The translations under genes were made by a program, and so were the position numbers. 64,000 nucleotides of DNA from contig NZ_CP097298.1 of the NCBI RefSeq assembly GCF_023503965.1, forward strand, positions 2,559,001 to 2,623,000. The letters run 5' to 3'. Origin of the DNA: Brevundimonas albigilva. Its GTDB lineage: Bacteria; Pseudomonadota; Alphaproteobacteria; Caulobacterales; Caulobacteraceae. This document shows, in pieces, positions 21,191 through 30,745 of this stretch (positions are counted from its first letter, which is position 1; each line of letters begins with the position of its first letter). The notes under the pieces are model-generated. The model ran no database searches and was not told the origin of the DNA. It was given only the letters and a program-made list of their open reading frames with translations.

Positions 21191-23081
21191 TCAGGCGTCC
21201 ACGGTCCGGTCGACGACATTGGGATTGGGCGGCGTGTCGGCGTGCACGACGCTGCTGGAGCCGTTGACGGCGAAGCAGACGGTGGCGCCTTCCTCGGCCG
21301 TTGTGACGACATGGCGGAAGGCGCCGAACAGTTCGCGTCCATAGCCCCAGGACGAGCCCTCGGCATGGGCGGGGCTGCGCGTGGCGCGCGGGCGGCCCGT
21401 CAGGTCGTCGACGCCCACGGTGGTCAGGACCCCGGCCTCGGGATCCAGGCGGATGATGTCGCCGTCGCGGATGTGGGCCAGGGGCCCGCCGGCCAGGGCC
21501 TCGGGGCTGACGTGGATCGCCGCCGGGGTCTTGCCGCTGGCGCCCGACATGCGGCCGTCGGTGACGAAGGCGACCTTGAAGCCGCGGTCCTGGATCACCG
21601 AAAGGGCCGGCGACAGGCTGTGCAGTTCCGGCATGCCGTTGGCCTTGGGCCCCTGGAAGCGCAGCACCACAACCACATCGCGGAACAGCTTGCCGTCCTT
21701 GAAGGCCTGGAGGGCGTCCTCCTGGGTCTCGAAAACGGCGGCCGGCGCCTCGACGATGCGGTTCTCGGGCTTGACCGCCGAGATCTTGATCACCGCCCGG
21801 CCCAGGTCGCCCTGGACCAGACGCAGGCCGCCCTCCCTGTCGAACGGGTCGGAGGCGGGGCGCAGGATGTCGCGGTCCAGGCTCTCCGTCACGCCGTCGC
21901 GCCAGACCAGTTCGCCGTCCACCATTGACGGTTCCTGGAAATAGGCGGCGACGCCCTTGCCCATGATGGTGGTCACATCGGTGTGGATGTTTCCGTTGGC
22001 GGCCAGTTCGCGCGCCACGAAGGCGACGCCGCCGGCGGCCTGGGGCGTTCACGTCCGCCGAGCCGTTGGGATAGACCCGCGCCAGCAGCGGCGTGACCGA
22101 CGACAGCTCGTCCATGTCGGTCCAGTCGATCAGGATCCCCGCCGCCCGCGCCATTGCCACCAGGTGGATGGCGTGATTGGTCGAACCGCCGGTGGCCAGC
22201 AGGGCCACGATCATGTTGACGATGGACTTCTCGTCGATGACGTCGGCCATGCGGCTTTCGCCGGTCCGCGCCAGTTCGACCGCCCGCTTGGCCGCCGCCG
22301 CCGTCAGGGCGTCGCGCAGGCCGGTGTCGGGATGGACGAAGGCGGTGGACGGCATGTGCAGCCCGCCCAGCTCCATCATCATCTGGTTGGAGTTGGCGGT
22401 GCCGTAGAAGGTGCAGGTGCCGGGCGAGTGATAGCTGCCGATCTCGCTTTCCAGCAGGGTCTGCCGGTCCACCTTGTTCTGCGCGTATTCGGCGCGGACG
22501 CGGGCCTTTTCCGCGTTCGGGATGCCCGACGGCATCGGGCCGGCCGGGGCGAACACGACCGGCAGATGGCCGAAGGCCAGGGCGCCCATGAACAGGCCCG
22601 GCACGATCTTGTCGCACACGCCCAGCATCATGGCGGCGTCGAAGGCGTCGTGCGTCAGGCCGACGCCGGCCGACATGGCGATGACGTCGCGGCTGAACAG
22701 CGACAGCTCCATGCCCGGCCGGCCCTGCGTGACGCCATCGCACATGGCGGGCGTGCCGCCGGCGACCTGGGCCGTCGCGCCGACCTCGCGCACCGCCTGG
22801 CGCACCACGCCGGGAAAGCGTTCGAACGGCTGGTGGGCCGACAGCATGTCGTTGTAGGCGGTGATGATCCCCAGGTTCGGCCTGGAGCCGTCCATGGCCG
22901 TCAGCTTGTCGGCGATGGTCTGGCCGGCGAAGGCGTGCGCCCAGTTGGCGCAGCTCAGCTTGGCCCGGCCGGCGCCGCTGTCGCGCGCGGCGTCCATGCG
23001 GCGCAGATAGTCGGCGCGGGTCTCGCGGCTTTTCTCGACGATGCGGGCGGTGACCGCGGCGACCGTGGGATGAAGGGCCAT
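21191..23081 (-). CDS. edd: 6-phosphogluconate dehydratase, with frame break
   Basis: Iron-sulfur dehydratase of the IlvD/Edd family, converting 6-phosphogluconate to KDPG. Cysteines for the cluster are visible in AMCDGVTQG and [23 protein letters not shown] and [12 protein letters not shown] are diagnostic. The frame breaks near 22042-22045 within the usual ADVNxFQAAGG motif. Frame arithmetic needs two added bases (or one removed), unlike the other breaks; two missing T would restore a Phe there and give about 630 aa. It sits 1 nt after pgl and is followed by glk. Confidence 0.92.
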
Positions 23082-23082
23082 G

Positions 23083-23795
23083 TCAGCCTTCCTCCGTCCA
23101 CAGAACTTCTAGGGGAACGTCATTGGCCAGCAGGGCCGCGATGGGCTGAACCTTGGGATCGCCCTTGGCCTGGTCTTCGAAGACGGCGCGTTTGGTCGCG
23201 CCCTTCAGGCCCAGGATCACCCGCCCGGCCGACATCAGATAGGGCAGGTTGATCGACAGCCGCTCCTGCGGCGGCGCCAGGCCGTCGCGGCCGTGCGGCA
23301 CGCCCAGCACGGTCGGTTTCAGGGTGGGCGTCAGCAGGGTCTTGAGGGTGGGGCTTTCCGGGAACATGGAACAGATATGGCCATCCTCCCCCATGCCGAG
23401 AAGGACCGCGTCGAAACGACCGCCGACATCGGCCAGGGCGTGCGCGGCCACCGCGGCGGCGCGGTCCACCGTCACCTCGGGCGTATAGAGGGGCACGAAC
23501 CGCGCGGCGGCGGCTGGACCCTGCAACAGCACGTCGCGGATCAGCCGGGCGTTGGAGTCCGGCGAGGTCTCGGGGACGTAACGCTCGTCCACCAGGGTGA
23601 CGGCGACGTTCGCCCAGTCCAGGTCGGTCGCGGCAAGGCGACGATAGACGGGGGCGGGGTCGATCCGCCCGGACCGGCGAAGACGGCCCGGCCGGCGTCG
23701 CGCAGGGCGCCGCCCAGGGTCTCCGCCAACCGTGCGGCGATGGCCTCGGCCCAGGCGTCGACGCCGGCGAAGGATTCGATTTCAACCTCACGCAT
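23083..23795 (-). CDS. pgl: 6-phosphogluconolactonase, with frame break
   Basis: Hydrolyses 6-phosphogluconolactone to 6-phosphogluconate. The N-terminal part (MREVEIESF ... [13 protein letters not shown]) and the C-terminal part ([49 protein letters not shown]) lie in different frames. One missing base in the four-G run at 23656-23659 explains it; correction gives [11 protein letters not shown] at the joint and 237 aa. The start overlaps the zwf stop by 8 nt, so translation is probably coupled. Confidence 0.92.
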
Positions 23796-25248
23796 CGGCG
23801 GTGTTCCAGTCGCGTCCGGTGCGCGCCACCAGCATATCCGCGGCGTCCGGCCCCCAGGTTCCGGCGACGTACTCATGCGGCTTCTGGCCGGATTCGGCCC
23901 AGGCCTCGGCGACCTCGTCCACCCACCGCCAGGCCTGCTCGGCCTCGTCGCGGCGGACGAACAGGGTGGAATCGCCGGCCATGGCGTCCAGCAGCAGCCG
24001 CTCATAGGCGATCCGGCGACGCGGCGGGGCGTCGCCCTTGCCGTCGACGCCCCACGACAGGCTCATCTTGATCGGCTGCAGCTGCATGCGCTGGCTCAGG
24101 CCCGGGCGCTTGTTCATCACGGTCAGGGAGATGTCTTCCTCGGGCTGCAGCTCGATGACCATGCGGTTGGCCTGCACCTCGCCCCGATCGTCGCGGTCGA
24201 AGATGGAGTGCGGCACCGGCTTGAACTGGATCACGATCTCGGTGCGCTTTTCCGGCAGGCGCTTGCCGGTGCGCATGAAGAAGGGCACGCCGGCCCAGCG
24301 CCAGTTGTCGATGTCGGCGCGGATGGCGACGAAGGTCTCGGTGTCGGAGTCCTCGCCGCGCTCCTCGTCATAGCCCTTGACCGGCTTGCCCTCGGAAACG
24401 CCCGCCACATACTGGCCGCGCACGGTCACGCGCTCGGCCTCGTCCGGCGTGATGGGGCGCAAGGAGCGCAGCACCTTGACCTTCTCGTTGCGGACCGAGT
24501 CCGGGTCCAGGTCGCTGGGCGGCTCCATCGCCACCAGGCACAGCAGCTGCAGCATATGGTTCTGCAGCATATCGCGCAGCGCGCCGTACTCGTCATAGTA
24601 CGGCCAGCGATCGCCCACGCCGACCGTCTCGCCGATGGTGATCTGCACGTGGTCGATCGTCAGATTGTTCCACAGCGGCTCGAAGATGGTGTTGCCGAAC
24701 CGCAGGGCGATCAGGTTCTGGACCGTCTCCTTGCCCAGGTAATGGTCGATGCGGAAGACCTGGTCCTCGCGGAAGGCGTGGGCGACGGCGTCGTCGATCT
24801 CCAGGAAGGACTTCAGGTCGCGGCCGACCGGCTTTTCCAGCACGATCCGAGCGTTCCGTTCGGCCAGGCCCGCCGCCTTCATGGCGGTGACGATGCGGGC
24901 GTAGAGGGACGGCGACACGGCCAGGAAAGAGGTGACGGCGTCGTCGCCGACCTTGGCTTTCAGTCCCTTCAGGCTGTCGGCGCTGGTCGCGTCCACGGCC
25001 AGGTAGTCCAGCCGCGCCTTCATGCGCGACCAGCTTTGTTCGTCCCAGAGGCGGTCGGTCTCGGCGCGCGCCTTCACCGCCGCGTGGACCTTGGCCACAT
25101 ATTCGTCAGGGGTCTCTTCCGAGCGCGCCGCGCCGATGATCTTAAGCCCCTCGGGCAGCAGGCCGTCGTGTTCGAGAAAATAGAGCGATGGCAGCAGCAT
25201 CCGCATGGCGAGGTCGCCGCCGCCGCCGAACAGAATGAGTGCCGCCAT
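23788..25248 (-). CDS. zwf: Glucose-6-phosphate 1-dehydrogenase
   Basis: 486-aa NADP(H)-linked enzyme making 6-phosphogluconolactone. The coenzyme loop is FGGGGDLAMRML and the active site is RIDHYLGKETVQN. Length and both ends are typical. First gene of zwf-pgl-edd-glk, 51 nt downstream of hisIE on the same strand with no terminator visible between them, so read-through from the his operon is possible. Confidence 0.97.
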   Translation of the reverse strand: MAALILFGGGGDLAMRMLLPSLYFLEHDGLLPEGLKIIGAARSEETPDEYVAKVHAAVKARAETDRLWDEQSWSRMKARLDYLAVDATSADSLKGLKAKVGDDAVTSFLAVSPSLYARIVTAMKAAGLAERNARIVLEKPVGRDLKSFLEIDDAVAHAFREDQVFRIDHYLGKETVQNLIALRFGNTIFEPLWNNLTIDHVQITIGETVGVGDRWPYYDEYGALRDMLQNHMLQLLCLVAMEPPSDLDPDSVRNEKVKVLRSLRPITPDEAERVTVRGQYVAGVSEGKPVKGYDEERGEDSDTETFVAIRADIDNWRWAGVPFFMRTGKRLPEKRTEIVIQFKPVPHSIFDRDDRGEVQANRMVIELQPEEDISLTVMNKRPGLSQRMQLQPIKMSLSWGVDGKGDAPPRRRIAYERLLLDAMAGDSTLFVRRDEAEQAWRWVDEVAEAWAESGQKPHEYVAGTWGPDAADMLVARTGRDWNTADA

Positions 25249-25299
25249 GCCGTCTTCCCTTCCAGAATCCCATTTGCCGGGACCGATCGCCTTTACGGC

Positions 25300-25926
25300 C
25301 TAGCCCGCGCCTTTGCCCGCTTCCGCCCGCGAGGCCAACACGTCGAGGACGTCCTGAAACACCATGTTACGGGCATGGAGAAGAACGAGCAGGTGGTAGA
25401 TCAGGTCCGCCGCTTCGCTGGCCAGTTCTTCGTCCGGCCCCGCCACGCCGGCCAGGGCGGTCTCCACGCCTTCCTCGCCGACCTTCTGGGCGATCCGCTT
25501 GGGGCCCTGCGCGATCAGCCGCGCCGTCCAGCTCTCTGACGGGTCTGCGGCGGCGCGCTGACGGATGGTCTGTTCCAGCCGGGCGATACGGCCCAGGCCC
25601 GGAGCGTCGCCATCGCCGAAACAGCTGGTGCGGTGCAGATGGCAGGCGTTCCCGACCGGGCGCACCCCCAGCACCAGGGCGTCGGCGTCGCAGTCCGGCG
25701 TGATCGAGACGACATGCAGCCGGTCGCCCGAGGTTTCGCCCTTTCGCCACCGACCGCCGCGCGAGCGGGAGAAGAAGGTCGCCTCGCCCGAAGACATGGT
25801 CTCGTCCACCGCCGCGCGGTCCATATAGGCCAGGGTCAGGACCTGCAGGGTGTCGGCGTCCTGGACCACGACCGGAACCAGGCCGTTCCCCTTGGCGAAG
25901 TCGACGGTGTCCGGGTCGAATGTCAT
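25300..25926 (-). CDS. hisIE: Bifunctional phosphoribosyl-AMP cyclohydrolase / phosphoribosyl-ATP diphosphatase
   Basis: 208-aa fusion for steps 2 and 3 of histidine synthesis. The HisI half (about 1-115) shows LTLAYMDRAAV, SRSRGGRWRKGETSG, the metal-binding DCDADALVL and CHLHRTSCF. The HisE half (about 120-208) shows KVGEEGVET and EAADLIYHLLVLL, the acidic helices that hydrolyse PR-ATP. Its ATG overlaps the hisF stop (ATGA). It is the last gene of the his operon. Confidence 0.96.
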   Translation of the reverse strand: MTFDPDTVDFAKGNGLVPVVVQDADTLQVLTLAYMDRAAVDETMSSGEATFFSRSRGGRWRKGETSGDRLHVVSITPDCDADALVLGVRPVGNACHLHRTSCFGDGDAPGLGRIARLEQTIRQRAAADPSESWTARLIAQGPKRIAQKVGEEGVETALAGVAGPDEELASEAADLIYHLLVLLHARNMVFQDVLDVLASRAEAGKGAG

Positions 25927-26690
25927 AGGCGCATCTCCAGCCCCTGGTCTGCGAGATAGGTCTTCAGGCCCGGGATCGCGATCGCCCCCGTATGGAACAC
26001 GCTGGCGGCCAGCGCGCCCGAGACGTTCGCCTGTCTGAAGACGTCCCTGAAATGCTCCGGCGCGCCGGCGCCGCCCGAGGCGATCAGCGGAATGGTCAGT
26101 CGGGCGCGGGCCGCGGCCAGTTGTTCGATGTCATAGCCCCTGCGCACCCCGTCCTGGTCGATGCAGTTCAGCACGATCTCGCCCGCGCCCAGGCCCTGCG
26201 CCTGGTCCAGCCAGTCGAGCGTGCGCTTGCCCGCGCGGCGACGGGCGTCCGGATCGCCGGTGTACTTGTGCACGACCCATTCGCCGTCCTCGAACCGGCT
26301 GTCGACGCCGACCACCACGCACTGGCCGCCCAGCCGCTCGGCCATTTCGGCGATCAGTTCGGGCCGCTCCAGCGCCGGGGAGTTGATCGACACCTTGTCC
26401 GCGCCGTGATCCAGGCACCGCGCCGCCTGCTCCACGCTGCGGATGCCGCCGGCGACGCAGAAGGGGATGTCCAGCAGCCGGGCGATGTCCCGGATCCAGC
26501 CATAGTCCAGCGTCCGCCCCTCGGGGCTGGCCGCGATGTCATAGAAGACCAGTTCGTCCGCCCCCTGGTCGCGGTAGCGCGCGGCCAGGTCGGCGGCGTC
26601 GCCCATGTCCGCATGGCCCACGAATTTGACGCCCTTGACCACCCGGCCGTCCTTGACGTCCAGACAGGGAATGATGCGCCGTGCGGTCAT
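25923..26690 (-). CDS. hisF: Imidazole glycerol phosphate synthase, cyclase subunit
   Basis: 255-aa (betaalpha)8-barrel that closes the imidazole ring with ammonia delivered by HisH. Catalytic Asp residues are in IIPCLDVKDGRVVKG (near 11) and CIDQDGVRRGYD. Phosphate-binding segments ADKVSINSPA and IASGGAGAPEH are intact. Starts with an ATGA overlap with hisA and ends with one into hisIE. Confidence 0.97.
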   Translation of the reverse strand: MTARRIIPCLDVKDGRVVKGVKFVGHADMGDAADLAARYRDQGADELVFYDIAASPEGRTLDYGWIRDIARLLDIPFCVAGGIRSVEQAARCLDHGADKVSINSPALERPELIAEMAERLGGQCVVVGVDSRFEDGEWVVHKYTGDPDARRRAGKRTLDWLDQAQGLGAGEIVLNCIDQDGVRRGYDIEQLAAARARLTIPLIASGGAGAPEHFRDVFRQANVSGALAASVFHTGAIAIPGLKTYLADQGLEMRL

Positions 26691-27424
26691 GATCGCCGGG
26701 CCGTCGCGATGGCCTCGGGCAAGGTGAAGCGGTTTTCGTAGAGCGCGCGGCCGACGATGACGCCGTTGCACCCCAAAGCCTTGATCGCGGCGATGTCCTG
26801 CAGCGACGAGACGCCGCCCGACGCTTGCAGCACCAGGTCGGGCCGTCTCAAGCGGATCTCCGAAAGCAGCTCCAGATTCGGTCCGGTCAGGGCGCCGTCG
26901 CGGCCCACGTCGGTGACCAGCAGGTGTTTGGCCACGCCCTTCGGATAGCGATCCAAGGCGTCCCACAAGGTGACGCCAGAGGACTGGGTCCAGCCCTTCA
27001 AGGCGGCGATGGGAACGCCGCCGTCTATCTTGACGTCCAACGCCAGGGTGATGCGCTCGGCCCCGAAACCCTTGAGCCAGGCGGCGACGTCGTTTGGCTG
27101 CGTGACGGCCAGGGAGCCGATGACGACCCGCGAGACGCCGGCGTCCAACAGCGCGGCCACGTCGTTGGCGCCGCGCACGCCGCCGCCGGACTGGATCTTG
27201 ACGTCAATGGCGCTCGTCAGTTCGCCGATGAGCCCGTGCTGCATCGCCCGGCCGGCTTCGGCGCCATCCAGATCGACGACGTGGATCCACTGCGCGCCCT
27301 CTGCGGCGAAGGTCGTCAGACGCGCGGCGGGTTGGTCGTCGTAGCGCGTCACCTGATCGAAGTCGCCGTGCATCAGGCGCACGCAGACGCCGTCCTTCAG
27401 GTCGATGGCGGGGTAGATCAGCAT
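26687..27424 (-). CDS. hisA: ProFAR isomerase
   Basis: 245-aa (betaalpha)8-barrel isomerase, paralogous to HisF, catalysing the Amadori rearrangement of ProFAR to PRFAR. Catalytic Asp residues are seen in YPAIDLKDGVCVRL (near 8) and TDVGRDGALTGPN; IQSGGGVRG and QASGGVSSLQD bind phosphate. The start overlaps the hisH stop by several bases. Confidence 0.97.
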   Translation of the reverse strand: MLIYPAIDLKDGVCVRLMHGDFDQVTRYDDQPAARLTTFAAEGAQWIHVVDLDGAEAGRAMQHGLIGELTSAIDVKIQSGGGVRGANDVAALLDAGVSRVVIGSLAVTQPNDVAAWLKGFGAERITLALDVKIDGGVPIAALKGWTQSSGVTLWDALDRYPKGVAKHLLVTDVGRDGALTGPNLELLSEIRLRRPDLVLQASGGVSSLQDIAAIKALGCNGVIVGRALYENRFTLPEAIATARRS

Positions 27425-28020
27425 GGGAGACTCAGGAAGTTCTTGAGAATGGTCGCGCCCGTGTCGGCCGACCGTTCGGGGTGAAACTGGCAGCCCCAGC
27501 GATTGGCCGACCGCACCACGGCGGGGACCGCGCCGCCATAGTCCGCGCGCGCCAGGGTCGCCGGACCGTCCGGGCAGGCGAAGCCGTGAACGAAATAGGC
27601 GTAGGCGCCGGCCGCGACGTCGTCCAGCAGCGGATCGTCCCGATCCGGCGTCAGGCGGCTCCAGCCCATGTGGGGCACCGGCAGGTCGCCTTCGGGCGCC
27701 AGTCGCCTGACCGCGCCCGGGATGACGCCCAGCATCCGAACGCCGTCGCCTTCCTCGCTGCGCTCGAACAGCAGTTGCTGGCCCAGGCACACGCCCAGCA
27801 ACGGACGCGAAAAGGCCCGAAGCGGCTCGACCAGGCCCAGTTCGGCCAGACGCGTCATCGCATAACCTGCGGCGCCCACGCCGGGCAGGATGACGCGCTC
27901 GGCGTCCGCGACGACGGCCGGATCGTCGGTCAGGCGCACGGAGGCGCCCAGCCGCTCCAGCGCGAACTGGACCGAGGCGACGTTTCCCGCGCCATAGGCG
28001 ACGACGGCGACCTCGCTCAC
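27418..28020 (-). CDS. hisH: Imidazole glycerol phosphate synthase, glutaminase subunit
   Basis: 200-aa class I glutamine amidotransferase partner of HisF. The nucleophile Cys is in LGVCLGQQLLFERSEEG; the His/Glu pair is in CQFHPERSADTG, and DYGGAVPAVV lies near it. The start is GTG (VSEVAVVAYGAGN), overlapping the hisB stop as GTGA. Length is typical. Confidence 0.96.
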   Translation of the reverse strand: MSEVAVVAYGAGNVASVQFALERLGASVRLTDDPAVVADAERVILPGVGAAGYAMTRLAELGLVEPLRAFSRPLLGVCLGQQLLFERSEEGDGVRMLGVIPGAVRRLAPEGDLPVPHMGWSRLTPDRDDPLLDDVAAGAYAYFVHGFACPDGPATLARADYGGAVPAVVRSANRWGCQFHPERSADTGATILKNFLSLPC

Positions 28021-29441
28021 AGCACCCCCTTGGTCGACGGCACGGCGTCGCCTTCGATCCGGATGGCCTGGCGCAGGGCGCGCCCGAAACCCTTGTAGGC
28101 GGCTTCGGTCTTGTGATGGTCGTCCTGGCCCGTGACCTTGATGTGGACGGCGGCGCCCATCGCCTCGGCCAGCGAGCGGAAGACGTGGGCGGTCAGGTCG
28201 GTGCGGTATTCGCCGATGTAGGGCGTCTCGAAGCGTCCCTCGAACACGGGGTACGGCCGCCCCGACAGGTCGAGGGCGACGTGGGCCTCGGCCTCGTCCA
28301 TGGCCAGTACGAAGCCGTAGCGGGCGATGCCCCGGCGTTCGCCCAGCGCCTGCTTCAGCGCCTGGCCCAGGGCGATGGCGCTGTCCTCGATGGTGTGGTG
28401 CGGGTCGGTGTGCAGATCGCCCTCGCACTGCAGCCGCAGGGAGAAGCCCCCGTGGGCGGCGATCTGCTCGAGCATGTGATCGAAGAAGCCGACGCCGGTT
28501 TCGATGCGGATCGGGCCGGCCGCGTCCAGGTCGACGGCGCAGACGATGCGGGTTTCCTTGGTGTCGCGCACGGCCTGGCCGACGCGGGCCGGGCGACGCT
28601 TGGCGGGCGTCAGGCCGAAGGCGGCCAGCAGCCGGTCGTTGACCTCGGGCCTGATCGAGATCGGCAAGCGCAGCCGGTCGCCGGACAGGTCGGCGTCGAC
28701 GCCATAGGTCCGCAGCGCCGCCAGCATCGCCGCCGCATTCTCCGGCCGGGCCATGACGATGGGCCCGACGCCCGGCTCGACCGTCATCTGTCGGCCCAGT
28801 TCGCGCGCGATCCGTTCACGTTCGCGTCGGACCGAGGCGATGCGTTCGCCCGTCTCGATCATCCTGGACGGATCCAGGGCCTGCATCGCCAGGCGAACCA
28901 GCGGCTCGGGCAGGGCGTAGGGCTCCCGCACCGACGCCAGGCGCGCCAGGACCTCGGGCCGGGCGACAGCCGCGCCGACCCGCGCCCCCGCCAGGCCATA
29001 CGCCAGCGACAGGCTGCGAAGGACGACCAGATTGGGGTGGTCGGCGACGACGGTGACGGCCGAGACGCTGTCGGAGAATTCGATCAGCCCTTCATCGACC
29101 ACGAGCAGGGCGGGGAAGACGCGGGCGGCCATTTCGGCCACGGCCTCCGGCGATCCGAGGGCGCGGACGACGACGGCCGCCGCCTCGCCTTTCGTCGGAT
29201 AGATGGCGGCCAGGCTGTCATAGGGTTCGGCCTTGGGCGCCTCGACCGCGCCGCCGTCGCGGGCGGCCAGACGCCAGACCAGCTCTAGCCCATGCGTCAG
29301 GCCGCGCACCGGCAGCACCTGGTCGACCGGCGCGCCATAGATCGCCGCCATGCGCGCGGCCAGCGCCCGCGGATCGGTCGGATAGCGATCCAGGCCGTCG
29401 CCGCCCGACGCCAGCGGCGGATAGGGGGCGGGCAGGGTCAT
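28017..29441 (-). CDS. hisB: HisC-like (degenerate aminotransferase)-HisB fusion; active part imidazoleglycerol-phosphate dehydratase
   Basis: 474-aa single open frame. Residues about 285-474 are a complete IGP dehydratase: GVGFFDHMLEQIAAHG, HTDPHHTIED (about 345-353), MDEAEAHVALDLSGRPY, DDHHKTEAAYKG (about 441-450) and the terminal PSTKGVL. Residues about 1-280 resemble histidinol-phosphate aminotransferase (GLDRYP...ALAARMAAIYG; VVDEGLIEF; LSLAYGLAGARVG; ISIRPEVNDRLLAAF). The PLP-binding Lys position in S-L-S-K-A-x-G is Leu146, the Asp-x-x-Tyr partner is altered, and no NPNNPTG is present. The N-terminal domain is therefore probably not a working transaminase. Starts with an ATGA overlap with hisD. 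A true hisC is not in the window. Confidence 0.88.
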   Translation of the reverse strand: MTLPAPYPPLASGGDGLDRYPTDPRALAARMAAIYGAPVDQVLPVRGLTHGLELVWRLAARDGGAVEAPKAEPYDSLAAIYPTKGEAAAVVVRALGSPEAVAEMAARVFPALLVVDEGLIEFSDSVSAVTVVADHPNLVVLRSLSLAYGLAGARVGAAVARPEVLARLASVREPYALPEPLVRLAMQALDPSRMIETGERIASVRRERERIARELGRQMTVEPGVGPIVMARPENAAAMLAALRTYGVDADLSGDRLRLPISIRPEVNDRLLAAFGLTPAKRRPARVGQAVRDTKETRIVCAVDLDAAGPIRIETGVGFFDHMLEQIAAHGGFSLRLQCEGDLHTDPHHTIEDSAIALGQALKQALGERRGIARYGFVLAMDEAEAHVALDLSGRPYPVFEGRFETPYIGEYRTDLTAHVFRSLAEAMGAAVHIKVTGQDDHHKTEAAYKGFGRALRQAIRIEGDAVPSTKGVL

Positions 29442-30745
29442 GCCTCGCTCCTCAGGTCGGCGGCGCGGGCGTGGGCCTCCAGGCCCTCCATCCGGGCCAG
29501 GCGCGCCGCGACAGGGGCCAGTCGGCGCGCGCCGTCCCGATCGACCTGCTGCACCGACATGGTGGTCATGAAGCTGGCAGTCGTCACGCCGCCCAAGGTG
29601 CGCGCGCCGCCGTCGGTCGGCAGGACGTGGCTGGGGCCGGCGGCGTAATCGCCAAGCGTCTCGGCGGCGAAGCGCCCGACAAAGACGGCGCCGGCCGCCT
29701 GAATCCGCTCCACCAGTTCCTCGGCGTACTCCACCTGAATCGCCAGATGTTCGGGACCATAGAGGTTGGCCGCCTCGCAGGCGGCGTCCAGATCGCGCAC
29801 CAGAATGGCGCGGCCTTCCTGGAGCGAGGCGCGGGCGACGGCCTCGCGCGGCAGGGTCGAAACCTGGGCCTCCACCTCGGCCAGGACGTAGTCGATCGTG
29901 GCGCGGCTGGTGGAGACCAGGATCACCTGGGCGTCGGTGTCGTGTTCGGCCTGGCTCAACAGGTCGGCGGCGGCGATCTCGGGCGCGGCGTCGCGATCGA
30001 CGATGACCATCAGTTCCGACGGGCCGGCGGGCATGTCGACGGCGGGGCCGCCGGGCAGGGCGGCGGCCTGCTTCTTGGCCTCGGCCACATAGGCGTTGCC
30101 GGGGCCGAACAGCTTGCCGCAGGCCGGTATGGTCCCGTCCTCCAGTTCGACGCCGAACGTCAGGGCGGCGATGGCCTGGGCCCCGCCCATCAGCCACAGG
30201 GCGTCCAGGCCCGCCTCGGCGGCGGCCAGGATCATGGCGGGATGGACGCTTCCGTCCTTGCCCGGCGGGGTCACGGCGACACGCTCGCCCACCCCCGCCA
30301 CGCCGGCGGGTATGGCCAGCATCAGCAAGGACGAGAACAGCGGCGCCGTGCCGCCGGGCACGTAAAGGCCCGCCGACGCGATCGGACGCCACGCCAGTTT
30401 CGACCGCACGCCGGGGGTCGTCTCGACGAAGGGCGTGTCTTCCGGCCGGGTCGCCTGGTGAAAGATGCGGACGTTCTCGGCCGCCATACGAAGCGCGCGG
30501 GTGTCGGCGGGCGGCAGGGCGTTCCGGGCCTCGGCGACGGCCTGCTCGGTGATGGCGATCCGGCGGGGCGGGGCCTTGTCCAGCCTCACGCACCAATCGA
30601 CCACGGCCGCGCCGCCGCGTTCGCGCACGTCGTCCAGGATGTCGCGCACGACGTTCGTCACGTCGCCCGATGTCCGGCGCGCGGGGCGGGCCAGCGCGGC
30701 CTTTCGTCCCGCGTCGTCCAGCGATGACCAGTCGATGCGCTTCAT
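29438..30745 (-). CDS. hisD: Histidinol dehydrogenase
   Basis: 435-aa zinc enzyme carrying out the last two oxidations, histidinol to histidine. Conserved segments are VPGGTAPLFSSLLMLAIPA, GKLFGPGNAYVAEAKKQAA, DMPAGPSELMVI, YGPEHLAIQVE and the C-terminal GPSHVLPTDGGART, containing zinc and catalytic residues. The start is at 30745, overlapping the hisG stop (TGATG); an upstream in-frame extension lies inside hisG and is rejected. Confidence 0.97.
   Translation of the reverse strand: MKRIDWSSLDDAGRKAALARPARRTSGDVTNVVRDILDDVRERGGAAVVDWCVRLDKAPPRRIAITEQAVAEARNALPPADTRALRMAAENVRIFHQATRPEDTPFVETTPGVRSKLAWRPIASAGLYVPGGTAPLFSSLLMLAIPAGVAGVGERVAVTPPGKDGSVHPAMILAAAEAGLDALWLMGGAQAIAALTFGVELEDGTIPACGKLFGPGNAYVAEAKKQAAALPGGPAVDMPAGPSELMVIVDRDAAPEIAAADLLSQAEHDTDAQVILVSTSRATIDYVLAEVEAQVSTLPREAVARASLQEGRAILVRDLDAACEAANLYGPEHLAIQVEYAEELVERIQAAGAVFVGRFAAETLGDYAAGPSHVLPTDGGARTLGGVTTASFMTTMSVQQVDRDGARRLAPVAARLARMEGLEAHARAADLRSEA

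Noticed and set aside
20190..23081. A single Edd-Glk fusion protein
   Set aside because: The continuous frame comes only from the frame break in edd. The real edd frame continues to 21191 and glk has its own start at 21161.
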